From UBA7803 sp041690675 (GTDB lineage Bacteria; Pseudomonadota; Gammaproteobacteria; Pseudomonadales; Azotimanducaceae): 64,000 nt of DNA. Below are positions 43,969 through 52,671 of the stretch, in pieces; the first letter of the stretch is position 1; each line of letters begins with the position of its first letter. Position numbers and translations under genes: made by a program. The DNA lies in contig JAWLGU010000001.1 of the NCBI GenBank assembly GCA_041690675.1, forward strand, positions 74,368-138,367, given 5' to 3'. Below the pieces are notes generated by a model. The model saw nothing but the letters and a program-made list of their open reading frames with translations, was not told the DNA's origin and did no database searches.

Positions 43969-44059
43969 CGCCGTCGTCCTCGCCTGCGCCCCGACCCCGG
44001 CTGCTTGTGGGCCCTGGGCTTTCTGTGTATCGTCGCCGCAATCGACTCCGAGGGGCAAC

Positions 44060-44512
44060 ATGGCTGACTACCGGCGTATCGTCCTCGCCGTGGATCTGAC
44101 GGAAGAGTCGAACGTGGTGGCGGAGCGCGCCCGACGCCTGGCGGAGGCCTTCGACGCCGAGCTGCACGTGGTCCATGTGATCGAGCCGCTCTCCCTCGCA
44201 TACGGCGGCGACATTCCCATGGATCTCTCCACCGTGCAGGACCAGATTCACGATCAGGCCAAGTCGCACCTGGCGGAGTTCGCCGCCACCCTCGGAATTC
44301 CCGCCTCTCGGCAACATCTGATATTCGGCCGACCCGAAAGTGAGATCCACCGCACCGCGGAGTCCGTGGGTGCGGATGTCATCGTGGTGGGCAGTCACGG
44401 GCGCCACGGGCTCGCCCTGCTGCTCGGCTCCACGGCCAACGGCGTGCTTCACGGAGCGAGCTGTGACGTGCTCGCGGTTCGAGTCGGCCGGGAGGAGCAG
44501 TCCCAATCCTGA
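44060..44512 (+). CDS. Universal stress protein, UspA family
   Basis: 150 residues. It opens YRRIVLAVDLTEESN and closes with the nucleotide-binding signature GSHGRHGLALLLGSTANGVL, the G-x2-G-x9-G-[ST] pattern of ATP-binding Usp proteins. ATG 44060 follows an AGGGG Shine-Dalgarno sequence. The stop TGA overlaps the likely start of the transglycosylase gene. Role in stress survival is inferred from family. Confidence 0.93.
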   Translation: MADYRRIVLAVDLTEESNVVAERARRLAEAFDAELHVVHVIEPLSLAYGGDIPMDLSTVQDQIHDQAKSHLAEFAATLGIPASRQHLIFGRPESEIHRTAESVGADVIVVGSHGRHGLALLLGSTANGVLHGASCDVLAVRVGREEQSQS

Positions 44513-46440
44513 CGCCGTCCAGCGAACCCCGACCCACCGCGATTTCCCGGAACTTCCTGCTCTGCCTGCTGGTCGGCCTGTGGGCCTTCGGCGCGAACGC
44601 CTCGCCACAGAGCCTGTATCAGCAGCGGGCCGCATACCGGCAGGCGCTCGATCAGTTGACCGCAGGCCACACCGCCGAGTTCCGTCGCGCCCGCGCCGAG
44701 CTCGAGGGCTATGTGCTGGCACCGTACCTCGACTACTACGACGTGCAGGTGCGTCTCGCCAGCGTCTCCGACACCGAGATGGCCGAATTCCAGCAACGCC
44801 ACGCCGATCTGCCGGCGGCCGGCATACTCCATCACCGCTGGCTGAAGCACCTCGGCCGGCAGCGTCAGTGGCAACGGCTTCTGGCCAACTACCGGCCGTC
44901 CCCTGACGTGGAGCTCGCCTGCTACCAGTTGCGCGCTCTGGTCGCCAGCGGGCAGCAGGAGCAGGCGATGGCCGCGGTGGCGCCGCTGTGGGTAGTGGAC
45001 GAGTCCCAGCCGAAAGCCTGCGATCCGCTGTTCGAGAAGTGGATCCAAGGCGGCCATCTCACCCAGGAGCTGGCATGGGAGCGTCTGCAGCTCGCCGTGG
45101 GTGCCGGCCAGACCCGGCTCGCCCGCTACCTGCTGCGATTCTTCGAACCGCCGCTCGAGCCCTGGGGGCGGGCACTCTACGAGGTGCACGTGCACCCGGA
45201 AAAGGTGGCCCGTGCCGGCGCCTACAGGAACGACGGGCCCCACGCCCGCGTCGTCATCGGCCATGGGCTGCGGCGCCTGGCCAACCGGGATGCGGATGCC
45301 GCCGCCCGCGCCTGGCAGCGCTTTCAGGACAGCCACCGGTTTCCCGCGGCCGAGGCGCAGGCCTTGAGCGAGCACATCGTGCTCGCGCTGGCGCGGGACG
45401 GGCGCTTTCCGGTGGAGCGACCCGCCACCTTTTCGCCCGGTTTCGCCGAGGGTATGGCGGAGGCCGCGCTGGCTGCGGAGAACTGGCAGGAGCTGATGTT
45501 CTGGGTGGAGCAGCTCCCCGCGGAACGCAGGGACGAGCTGCGCTGGCAGTACTGGCAGGCCCGCGCCCTGTCGCAGACCCGGCTCGGCCCCGAGCGCGCA
45601 CGAGAGACCTATCAGGTCCTGGCGGACCAACGCAATTACTACGGCTTTCTGGCCGCCGAGCAGCTCGGACGCCCGGGGCAGCTCAATGACGCCACCCCGC
45701 CCAGCGATCCTGCTGTGCTGGCGGAGCTGCGGCGCCTGCCGGCCGTGAGTCGCGCCCTGGAGCTGTACGCCGTGGGCGATCTCGTGAACGCCCGCCGCGA
45801 GTGGTTCGCACTGCTGCCGACCCTGGACGCCCGTCAGCAGTATCACGCGGGTCGCCTGGCCCAGCAGGCGGGCTGGATCACCCAGGGTATCCACACCGCC
45901 CACGTGCCCGACCTGCGGGACACCCTCGAGCTGCGCTTTCCCGTGGTCTATCAGGATCTGTTCCAGCAGGTCAGTTACGCCACCACCGTGCCGAAGCCCT
46001 TTCTCCTGGCCGTCGCCCGCCAGGAGAGCGCCTTCGATGCCCGTGCCCGCTCCCGAGCCAACGCGCTGGGTCTGATGCAGCTCCTGCAGCCGACGGCGAG
46101 CCTGGTGGCCAAGCGGGTGGGGCTCGCTCCGCCCTCGCCCACGGATCTCTACGACCCCGCGCTCAATGTTGCGCTCGGCGGCCACCACCTGGCCCGGCTG
46201 CTGGAACGCTACGGCAGCCGCCGGGCCCTGGCTGCGGCTGCCTACAACGCCGGAGAAGGGCGGGTCGACCGCTGGATCCGGGAGCGGAGCGGAAAGAGTC
46301 TCGACGTGTGGATCGAGACCATCCCGTTCTCGGAGACCCGCAACTACGTGAAGAACGTGCTCGCTTTCACCCAGGTCTACGGACACATACTCGGCCACCC
46401 GCTGCCGATGCTGGAAACCGGCAACGTGGCCGTGAACTGA
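44509..46440 (+). CDS. slt: Soluble lytic murein transglycosylase (Slt70-like)
   Basis: About 643 residues, the length of E. coli Slt70. A superhelical U-domain is followed by the catalytic domain: ARQESAFD (Glu506), ALGLMQLLQPTA, YDPALNVALGGHHL and AAYNAGEGRVDRWI. It cleaves peptidoglycan glycan strands to 1,6-anhydromuropeptides. The start is odd. The frame encodes a good signal peptide (NFLLCLLVGLWAFGANA) but has no ATG, GTG or TTG before it back to a stop at 44464. The first TTG (44656) would remove the signal. CTG 44509, overlapping the preceding TGA and 11-13 nt after GGAGGAG, is my choice. Confidence 0.88.
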   Translation: MTPSSEPRPTAISRNFLLCLLVGLWAFGANASPQSLYQQRAAYRQALDQLTAGHTAEFRRARAELEGYVLAPYLDYYDVQVRLASVSDTEMAEFQQRHADLPAAGILHHRWLKHLGRQRQWQRLLANYRPSPDVELACYQLRALVASGQQEQAMAAVAPLWVVDESQPKACDPLFEKWIQGGHLTQELAWERLQLAVGAGQTRLARYLLRFFEPPLEPWGRALYEVHVHPEKVARAGAYRNDGPHARVVIGHGLRRLANRDADAAARAWQRFQDSHRFPAAEAQALSEHIVLALARDGRFPVERPATFSPGFAEGMAEAALAAENWQELMFWVEQLPAERRDELRWQYWQARALSQTRLGPERARETYQVLADQRNYYGFLAAEQLGRPGQLNDATPPSDPAVLAELRRLPAVSRALELYAVGDLVNARREWFALLPTLDARQQYHAGRLAQQAGWITQGIHTAHVPDLRDTLELRFPVVYQDLFQQVSYATTVPKPFLLAVARQESAFDARARSRANALGLMQLLQPTASLVAKRVGLAPPSPTDLYDPALNVALGGHHLARLLERYGSRRALAAAAYNAGEGRVDRWIRERSGKSLDVWIETIPFSETRNYVKNVLAFTQVYGHILGHPLPMLETGNVAVN

Positions 46441-46456
46441 TCGCGCGGGACGGCCG

Positions 46457-47236
46457 GTGATCGACATCGGTGTCAATCTGCTCCACCCCCAGTTCGACCC
46501 GGACCGGGACGCCGTGCTCGAGCGCGCCCGCGCCGCCGGCGTGGAGCACATGATCGTCACCGGCACCGATATCGAGAGCAGCCGCGCGGGCGCCGACCTG
46601 GCCGCCACGCGCCCTGACCGGCTCTCCGCCACCGCCGGTGTGCACCCCCACCACGCCGCGACTGCCCCGGCGGATTGGCCGGCGATGGTCGCAGCCCTGG
46701 CGCAGCGTCCCGAGGTGGTGGCCATCGGCGAGACCGGCCTCGATTTCTACCGCGACTTCTCCCCCCGTCCCGTTCAGGTGCGGGTGTTCCGCGAGCATCT
46801 CGAGCTGGCCTGCCGGCTCGACCTGCCGGTGTTCGTCCACGACCGGGACGCCGGCGACAGCGTCGCGGCGTGCCTCGCCGAAGCGCCGCCGCTGCGGGCC
46901 GGTGTGGTGGTGCACTGCTTCACCGGCAGCCAACGGGATCTGCGGCGCTACCTGGATCTCGGCTGTTACATCGGCATCACCGGCTGGATCTGCGACCGCC
47001 GGCGCGGTCAGGCGCTCCGGGAGCTGGCGCCGGCCATCCCCCTCGACCGGCTGATGATCGAGACCGACGCGCCGTTCCTGCGCCCCCACACCGCCCCCGC
47101 AGACGCCCACGGCCGGCGCAACGAGCCGGCGCTGCTGCGCTGGGTGGCGCGCCAGCTCGCGGAGCTCAAAGGGGTGAGCGTCGAGGAGTTGGAACGGGTG
47201 AGCGCGGAGAATGCGCGGGAAGTCTTTGGAATTTAG
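46457..47236 (+). CDS. tatD: TatD-family metal-dependent deoxyribonuclease
   Basis: 259 residues, amidohydrolase fold. Metal ligands are implied by AGVHPHH, AIGETGLDFYRDFSP, PVFVHDRDAG, VVHCFTGS and LMIETDAPFL, all TatD signatures. Members are 3'-5' exonucleases tied to oxidative DNA repair. The start is GTG 46457, 16 bp after the slt stop. The 3' end is followed by the inverted heptad repeat. Confidence 0.93.
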   Translation: MIDIGVNLLHPQFDPDRDAVLERARAAGVEHMIVTGTDIESSRAGADLAATRPDRLSATAGVHPHHAATAPADWPAMVAALAQRPEVVAIGETGLDFYRDFSPRPVQVRVFREHLELACRLDLPVFVHDRDAGDSVAACLAEAPPLRAGVVVHCFTGSQRDLRRYLDLGCYIGITGWICDRRRGQALRELAPAIPLDRLMIETDAPFLRPHTAPADAHGRRNEPALLRWVARQLAELKGVSVEELERVSAENAREVFGI

Positions 47237-47240
47237 GGGG

Positions 47241-47361
47241 TTCGCTGTCCGCTGTCCGCTCTCCGCTGTCCGCAAGAGGCGCCCGGCCAGATCCTGGCGA
47301 CGCCGGCAGGGGCAGGCGACCCCTTCTAGCGGATAGCGGATGGCGGACAGCGGATAGCGAA
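47241..47361. repeat. Inverted repeat made of CGCTNTCC heptads
   Basis: The left arm 47241-47273 (ttcgctgtccgctgtcc...) and the right arm 47329-47361 are inverted copies, matching at 29 of 33 positions, and each arm is itself a run of 7-bp units. The 55-bp loop is GC-rich. It occupies the space between convergent tatD and the glutaredoxin gene, so it could stop transcription from both sides; each arm sits close to one stop codon. Confidence 0.85.
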
Positions 47362-47364
47362 TCG

Positions 47365-47619
47365 CTACATGCTTTTTTTCACATCCTCCGCATCGAACGG
47401 CCAATCCAGCTCTCTGCCGCCGATCCGCAACACCGGCACCCGCTCCCCGTAGCGCTCGAGCAGCGCGTCGTCCCCGGCCACGTCCACCACCCGCAGAGCG
47501 CGCCCGCGCAGTTCTGGCATACTGAGCAGCAGATCGAGCGCCCGCTCGCAGAGCGTGCAATGGTCGGTGGAGAGCAGTACCAGATCCCGAGATTGCGTCG
47601 ACACGTTCCGTTCATCCAC
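47365..47619 (-). CDS. Glutaredoxin-like thioredoxin-fold protein
   Basis: 84 residues: VLLSTDHCTLCERALDLL near the N-terminus has a CxxC redox pair, and RVPVLRIGGRELDWPFD contains the cis-Pro segment of the thioredoxin fold. It belongs to the short DUF836/glutaredoxin-like group. Start ATG 47619, divergent from the C39-like gene with 14 bp between starts. Probable thiol-disulfide role. Confidence 0.85.
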   Translation of the reverse strand: MDERNVSTQSRDLVLLSTDHCTLCERALDLLLSMPELRGRALRVVDVAGDDALLERYGERVPVLRIGGRELDWPFDAEDVKKSM

Positions 47620-47633
47620 AGCAGAGAACCCAG

Positions 47634-48590
47634 ATGGCCGAGAGCCAGACCCTGCGCTATGCCGACAGCGAAACCGCCGGCCGTTATCCGCTACCGGTAG
47701 CCGGGCCGGCCGACTGGCACGAGACCGAAGGCGGGTGGCGACTGGTGGTGCCCCTGCCCGCGCTGGAGCCCGGCATCATCCTGGTGCCGAGCTTAGCATT
47801 GGGGGAGGCGCCTTCGCCTGCCGGGGACGAGGAGAGCCGGTACCGGTGGATTCTCCGGGACGGCGCGAGCGAATGGCCGCTGCCCCAGGTGCCGAGTCGG
47901 CCCGGGGCAGAGCCGCTCCCTGGCGGCGGCGCGGTGAGCACCCACATCGACTGTTTCCACGTGCACCGCCCGGTGACGTCCCCGGCGCTGGAGTTGTCGC
48001 TGCTCGCAGACACCCGCCCGGAGCGCTATTTGGTCGCCGTGTCGCGGCGGGCGCTCACCCTGGCCCGGCCACCGGCCCCGCAGGGCGCCGCCGGCCTGCC
48101 TCACCTCCCCGCGCCTCGCAGCCAGACCACGGCGCCGCCGGAGGTCGCCCAACGCATCTGCTCCCCCACCTGCGTGTCCATGGTGCTGAACCTGTGGCAA
48201 CGGCCTCACGACTGGCTGGCCCTGGTGGAGGAGTGCCGCGACCCCGCTTCCGGGCTCTACGGGGTGTGGCCGCTGGCCCTGCGGGCGGCGGCGCGACGCG
48301 GCTCGCTCGGCGCGGTAGAGGTATTCGACGGCTGGACCGAGCCGCTGGCCGTGCTGCAGCGGGGCATTCCCCTGATCACCAGCATCCGCTTCGCGAGCGG
48401 CGAACTACCCGGCGCGCCGCTGACCGACACCGGGGGTCACCTGGTGGTGGTGCACGCCGCCAACCCGCGAGAGATCCACGTCTGCGACCCGGCAGCGCCG
48501 GACGGCGAGGTGCAGCGTATGTACCCGGCCGAGGCCTTCAGCGGGGCCTGGCTTCGCCACCGGGGGGCGGCGTATATTCTCCCGCCATGA
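47634..48590 (+). CDS. C39-like cysteine peptidase
   Basis: 318 residues. The N-terminal half (to about 165) is a beta-rich domain without recognised motif. The C-terminal half has the papain-like nucleophile region RICSPTCVSMVLNLW and the His region DTGGHLVVVHA followed by an acidic IHVCDPAA, matching the C39-like peptidase_C39_2 family. There is no signal peptide. The stop overlaps the start of a small membrane protein gene by 4 bp (ATGA). Substrate unknown. Confidence 0.82.
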   Translation: MAESQTLRYADSETAGRYPLPVAGPADWHETEGGWRLVVPLPALEPGIILVPSLALGEAPSPAGDEESRYRWILRDGASEWPLPQVPSRPGAEPLPGGGAVSTHIDCFHVHRPVTSPALELSLLADTRPERYLVAVSRRALTLARPPAPQGAAGLPHLPAPRSQTTAPPEVAQRICSPTCVSMVLNLWQRPHDWLALVEECRDPASGLYGVWPLALRAAARRGSLGAVEVFDGWTEPLAVLQRGIPLITSIRFASGELPGAPLTDTGGHLVVVHAANPREIHVCDPAAPDGEVQRMYPAEAFSGAWLRHRGAAYILPP

Positions 48591-48823
48591 CTTATTTCCT
48601 GCGCTTCCTGCTGCTGACTCTGGGTTTCGCCCTGACCACGGCAGGGCTGATGTTCTGGCACGCCCAGGGGTTCAGCTTCGAGGGTGTCTGGCTCGCCGAC
48701 TGGCTGGCGGGCGGAGAGCTCCGGCTGCATCCGCTGCACCTGCTCATCATCGGTCTCGCCATGATCCCGCCCGCCCTGTGGGAGATCTTCCTGCTCGAGC
48801 ACCAGCGCGAACATGAGCGATGA
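48587..48823 (+). CDS. Small two-helix membrane protein, unknown
   Basis: 78 residues. Two hydrophobic segments (FLRFLLLTLGFALTTAGLMF and LHLLIIGLAMIPPALWEIF) are separated by a short amphipathic loop. The start ATG overlaps the stop of the C39-like peptidase by 4 bp and the 3' end overlaps the acetyltransferase start by 11 bp, so it is translationally coupled and probably real. Not recognised; may partner the peptidase. Confidence 0.7.
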   Translation: MTYFLRFLLLTLGFALTTAGLMFWHAQGFSFEGVWLADWLAGGELRLHPLHLLIIGLAMIPPALWEIFLLEHQREHER

Positions 48824-49340
48824 GGCCCGGGTCTATCTGCGCCAGGTGAGCCGCCGCGACCGCGGCGAGTTCCTGGAGCTCATGCAGCAGAGCCGCCACC
48901 TGCACCACCCGTGGATCCAGCCGCCCATGTCGAGCCTGGCGTTCCACAATTATCTGGCCCGCAGTCAGCGGGACGACCACGAGGGCCTCCTGGTCTGCAG
49001 CCGGGCCGATGACACCATCGTCGGGGTCATCAACATCAACAACATCATTCGCGGCTCGTTCCTCAGCGCTTCGTTGGGCTACTACGCGGGCGCCCCGTTC
49101 GCCGGTTGCGGCTACATGCGGGAGGGGCTCGAGCTGGTGAAGCGCTACGCCTTCCGGGAGCTGGGTCTGCACCGTCTGGAAGCCAACATCCAGCCGGACA
49201 ATCACCGTTCCATCGCCCTCGTGAAGCGCTGCGGATTCCACTACGAAGGCATGTCGCCGGCGTTTCTGTTCATCGCCGGCGAATGGCGCGACCACGAGCG
49301 CTGGACCACCTACGATCCTCGACCCACCCTGCATCCGTGA
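48813..49340 (+). CDS. GNAT acetyltransferase, RimJ/RimL-like
   Basis: 175 residues. GNAT fold with VGVININNIIRGSFLSASLGYY, the acetyl-CoA loop region AGCGYMREGLELVKRYAF and the terminal RLEANIQPDNHRSIALVKRCGFHYEG, typical of ribosomal-protein or N-terminal acetyltransferases. Overlaps the small membrane protein gene by 11 bp and precedes ddl by 5 bp. Substrate not known. Confidence 0.9.
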   Translation: MSDEARVYLRQVSRRDRGEFLELMQQSRHLHHPWIQPPMSSLAFHNYLARSQRDDHEGLLVCSRADDTIVGVININNIIRGSFLSASLGYYAGAPFAGCGYMREGLELVKRYAFRELGLHRLEANIQPDNHRSIALVKRCGFHYEGMSPAFLFIAGEWRDHERWTTYDPRPTLHP

Positions 49341-49345
49341 GTGCC

Positions 49346-50332
49346 ATGAACGAATCCAGACCCGACCGAACCGCTTCCCTGCATGTGGCCGTGCTGATGG
49401 GCGGGCCCTCCGCGGAAGCCGAAGTGTCCCGCGCCTCCGCCCGCGAGGTGGCCCGCGGCCTCGAGGATGCGGGCCACCGGGTCACGCTGCTGGAGCTCGA
49501 TCGGAACTGCGCCGCCGCGCTGCTGGAGACCCGGCCCGATGTGGTGTTTCCGGCCCTGCACGGGCCTCCCGGGGAGGACGGCACCGTGCAGGGTTTCCTG
49601 GAGCTCCTGGGCCTGCCGTACGTGGGCAGCGGCGTTCACGGCAGCGCCGTGGCCATGGACAAGAGCCTGGCCAAGGCGGTGTTCCGACGGGCCGGGCTGC
49701 CGGTGGCGGAGGAGATCGTGGTCGCGCCCGACACGCCGCTGGAGGAAGCCGCGAACCACATCCTCGAAACCATGGGGGATCGGGTGGTGATCAAGCCCCT
49801 GCGGCAGGGCTCGGCCCTCGGCACTACGCGGATGCCCAACGGCGGCGACGTGGCCGACGCCATCAACGAAGGTCTGCGGTTCGGGCACGGGGTGCTGGTG
49901 GAGCCGTTCGTGCTCGGCCGGGAAATCACCGTGGGGGTGCTCCACCTTCACGGCCAGGCGCCGGTGGCGCTGCCGGTGATCGAGATCCGCACCGCGGCGG
50001 ACGAGTGGTACGACTACAGGAACCGCTACGCCGCCGGCTGCAGCGAGCACCTGATCCCGGCGCCGCTGCCCCCGGAGGTGCACAGCGAGCTGCAGCAGAT
50101 CGCTCTGCGAGCCCATCGCGCCCTGGAGCTGCGGGACCTGTCCCGGGCGGACTTTCTGGTGACGGACATGGCGGACAGCCACGGCATCGTGCTGCTGGAG
50201 GTGAACACTCTTCCCGGCATGACCCCCACCAGCCTGTTCCCGGACGGCGCCGCCGCCAGCGGCTACGCGTTTCCGGCGCTCATGGACGCCCTGGTGAGAA
50301 GCGCCGTGGCGCGCGGCGTGCAGCCGGACTAG
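49346..50332 (+). CDS. ddl: D-alanine--D-alanine ligase
   Basis: 328 residues, ATP-grasp enzyme that makes the D-Ala-D-Ala dipeptide of peptidoglycan. Signatures: VAVLMGGPSAEAEVSRASA, FPALHGPPGEDGTVQGFLELLGLPYVGSG, DKSLAKAVFRRAGLP, and the Mg-ATP motif VLLEVNTLPGMTPTSLFP. ATG 49346 matches the family start. It is not in the usual division/cell-wall (dcw) cluster here, so a second copy elsewhere is possible. Convergent with a hypothetical gene, 4-bp overlap. Confidence 0.93.
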   Translation: MNESRPDRTASLHVAVLMGGPSAEAEVSRASAREVARGLEDAGHRVTLLELDRNCAAALLETRPDVVFPALHGPPGEDGTVQGFLELLGLPYVGSGVHGSAVAMDKSLAKAVFRRAGLPVAEEIVVAPDTPLEEAANHILETMGDRVVIKPLRQGSALGTTRMPNGGDVADAINEGLRFGHGVLVEPFVLGREITVGVLHLHGQAPVALPVIEIRTAADEWYDYRNRYAAGCSEHLIPAPLPPEVHSELQQIALRAHRALELRDLSRADFLVTDMADSHGIVLLEVNTLPGMTPTSLFPDGAAASGYAFPALMDALVRSAVARGVQPD

Positions 50333-51180
50333 GCGGCTGCGGCGCTCTGCAGCAGGGGCGGCAGCAGGGCCCGCGCCATCTTCACGGCGCTCGCTTCGCT
50401 CAGCACCTCGCTGGCCAGACTGACGACCCGCCGCTGCGCGTCCGCCACCAGCGCCAGGCTTCTCATCACCTCGCTGTCCCGGTGCGCCAGACGCTCGAGA
50501 GCATCGCCTTCGGCGCTGCCGTGGCCATAGGCCCGCAGCACCTCGACTTGGCTCGACATGCTCATCTGCAGCGACAAGTCAGCGAGTGCGGCGCTGTCGA
50601 AGGAGAGCGCCTCGAGCCGGGCCATCACGTCGCCGTCGGCTTCGCTGAAGAAGCCGTTCGCTGCCTCCACCACGGCGGCCAGCACGCCGTCGATGGCAGT
50701 CCGCTCGGATTCGGACAGGTCGCCGCTCACCTCCATGTGCACCAGCCGCTCCGTGCGCTCATCCGCGACCTGAACGGTCAACCGCCCACCGTCGCCGCCC
50801 CGCGCCTCGAGACCGGTGCTCGATGCCACGTCGAGCTGATCGAAGCGCAGCAGCACCCGGTCGCCCTCCACGGTCCTGAGCTCCAGCTCGAAGGAAACCT
50901 CCAGCGAGGCGGTCTGGTGGCGCAGGCGCACGCGCTGGTAGTCCGCCTTGTCGACGGATTCCACCGTCACCGGCGGCTTCGAGTGCGCGCCGCCCCGCGC
51001 GAGCGACTCCGTCCGCTCGCGCCACGCCGGGGACCGCCCCCGGCGGACCTCCGCCTCTTCCGTCGGCACGGCCTCGCGCGCCGCCGGGTGCCCTGCCTTC
51101 CCTGGCGGGCCGAACCCGTGGCCGAGCCGGAACCCGTGGCCGAATGCGAAACCCATCGCGAAGCCCGGATGCATGTCCAT
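50329..51180 (-). CDS. Hypothetical protein with Gly/His/Phe-rich N-terminus
   Basis: 283 residues; not recognised. The first 25 residues repeat a GF-x-x-GHGF-like theme (FAMGFAFGHGFRLGHGFG), followed by a charged linker, a predicted beta-rich segment (DYQRVRLRHQTASLEVSFELELRTVEGDRVLLRF), and helical C-terminal half rich in Ala, Ser and Leu. No membrane helix or catalytic motif. ATG 51180 has a GGAAGG Shine-Dalgarno sequence; GTG 51207 is an alternative start. Codon pattern is like its neighbours. Confidence 0.65.
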   Translation of the reverse strand: MDMHPGFAMGFAFGHGFRLGHGFGPPGKAGHPAAREAVPTEEAEVRRGRSPAWRERTESLARGGAHSKPPVTVESVDKADYQRVRLRHQTASLEVSFELELRTVEGDRVLLRFDQLDVASSTGLEARGGDGGRLTVQVADERTERLVHMEVSGDLSESERTAIDGVLAAVVEAANGFFSEADGDVMARLEALSFDSAALADLSLQMSMSSQVEVLRAYGHGSAEGDALERLAHRDSEVMRSLALVADAQRRVVSLASEVLSEASAVKMARALLPPLLQSAAAA

Positions 51181-51262
51181 GTGGCCGCCTTCCCTGCCGG
51201 TCGTCACCTGTCTCGAAGGATAACGGCCGCGTCCACGGAAACTTTAGGGGCGGCGGCAGCCC

Positions 51263-52273
51263 CTACAGCCGGGCCAGCTCTCGCACCAATGCTGGGCCGC
51301 GATAGATGAAGCCGGTGTAGATCTGCAGCAGATCAGCCCCCTGCGCGAGCATGGCCTCGCCGCCTGCCGCGTCGACGATGCCGCCGACGCCGATGATGGG
51401 CAGCCGGCCCGCCAAGGCTTCACGAAGCTGCGCCACCGTCCGCAGCGCCAGCGGATGCAGCGGAGCGCCAGAGAGTCCGCCGGCTTCGCCGGCACGAGCC
51501 AGACGCTCCACCCCGGGGCGCGCCACGGTGGTGTTGGTGGCGATCACCCCCTCCACCTCGAATCGCAGCAGCGACCGGGCCACCACGGTCACCTCGTCCG
51601 GGGCGAGATCCGGGGCGATCTTCAGCAGTATCGGGACGCGCCTGCCATGCCGCTGCGCCAATCGCTGCTGGGTCTCCTTCACTCGCTCGAGCAGCGGCGC
51701 CAGGGAGTCTTCCGATTGCAGGGTTCGCAAGCCCGGCGTGTTGGGCGACGACAGGTTGAGGGTCAGGTAGTCGGCGTACGGAAACACCGCCTCCATGCAG
51801 CGCTGGTAGTCCGCGGCGGCATCCTCGAGGGGCGTGTCCTTGTTCTTCCCAACGTTGACGCCGAGGATGGTGCCGCGGAGGCGGCCCCGACGGCGCACGG
51901 CCTCGAGCCGACGCACCATGGCATCGACGCCTTCGTTGTTGAAACCCATGCGGTTGATCAGGGCCCGGGCCTCCGGGAGCCGGAACAATCGGGGACTGGG
52001 ATTCCCCGGTTGCGGCCGGGGAGTCACGGTGCCCACCTCGACGAAACCGAAGCCGAGCCGCGCCAGCCCTTCCACCGCCCGGCCGTCCTTGTCGAGGCCC
52101 GCGGCGAGCCCCACCGGGTTGGCGAACGTCAGTCCCATGAGCCGGCGGGGCCGCCCGGGCAGCGGAGCCACGCGCCCGGGCAGGTGGCCGTAGGCGCCGA
52201 GGCCGGCGATGGCAACGTGATGACTCGTCTCCGCCTCGAGGGCGAACAGCAGGGTGCGCAGCAACGGATACAT
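51263..52273 (-). CDS. pyrD: Dihydroorotate dehydrogenase (quinone)
   Basis: 336 residues, class 2 membrane-associated enzyme of pyrimidine synthesis. The N-terminal amphipathic quinone tunnel (YPLLRTLLFALEAETSHHVAI) is followed by LTFANPVGLAAGLDKDG, the active-site Ser region LTLNLSSPNTPGLR, IATNTTVARPG and the phosphate loop PIIGVGGI. It oxidises dihydroorotate and reduces quinone. Start ATG 52273. Confidence 0.97.
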   Translation of the reverse strand: MYPLLRTLLFALEAETSHHVAIAGLGAYGHLPGRVAPLPGRPRRLMGLTFANPVGLAAGLDKDGRAVEGLARLGFGFVEVGTVTPRPQPGNPSPRLFRLPEARALINRMGFNNEGVDAMVRRLEAVRRRGRLRGTILGVNVGKNKDTPLEDAAADYQRCMEAVFPYADYLTLNLSSPNTPGLRTLQSEDSLAPLLERVKETQQRLAQRHGRRVPILLKIAPDLAPDEVTVVARSLLRFEVEGVIATNTTVARPGVERLARAGEAGGLSGAPLHPLALRTVAQLREALAGRLPIIGVGGIVDAAGGEAMLAQGADLLQIYTGFIYRGPALVRELARL

Positions 52274-52324
52274 GGGCGGCGATTCTACGTCAGCCGCGCC
52301 CGCTGCGGAGCCGGTTCCGGAAAT

Positions 52325-52546
52325 TCAGCCGAGCCGGACGATCCCCCGCAGCCGATTGCCCGCATCCACCTGCAGGCAGAACCGACCGTGAATTCCGGCC
52401 CTGGTGACGAAGGGCCGCAGCACCGAGGCGGGGAAGCGGATGCTGCGGCCGTGGCGGTCAACCGCTGCAACGGCGCTGGCGGCGCCCTGGTAGTATCGCT
52501 GCAACTCCTCGGCTGGTATGTGCAGATCCACCTCGTAACGATGCAC
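52325..52546 (-). CDS. DUF2835 family protein
   Basis: 73 residues: IPAEELQRYYQGAASAVAAVDRHGR, then RFPASVLRPFVTRAGIHGRFCLQ, the compact DUF2835 pattern common in gammaproteobacteria. GTG 52546 start. Lies 51 bp upstream of pyrD on the same strand. Function unknown. Confidence 0.85.
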   Translation of the reverse strand: MHRYEVDLHIPAEELQRYYQGAASAVAAVDRHGRSIRFPASVLRPFVTRAGIHGRFCLQVDAGNRLRGIVRLG

Positions 52547-52671
52547 GAAACTTAATCCCGGCTGTGACCTTCTAACGTCTCAATGATAGTCCGCTCCCCG
52601 GGCACGGCCGGAGCCGGGGTGTATTTCCCGCCTCGACCGCTACAATACCGGGCTTTTCGACCGGAAACGCT

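Noticed and set aside
47241..47361. CRISPR-like array
   Set aside because: The arms are inverted, with 7-bp units and no unique spacers.
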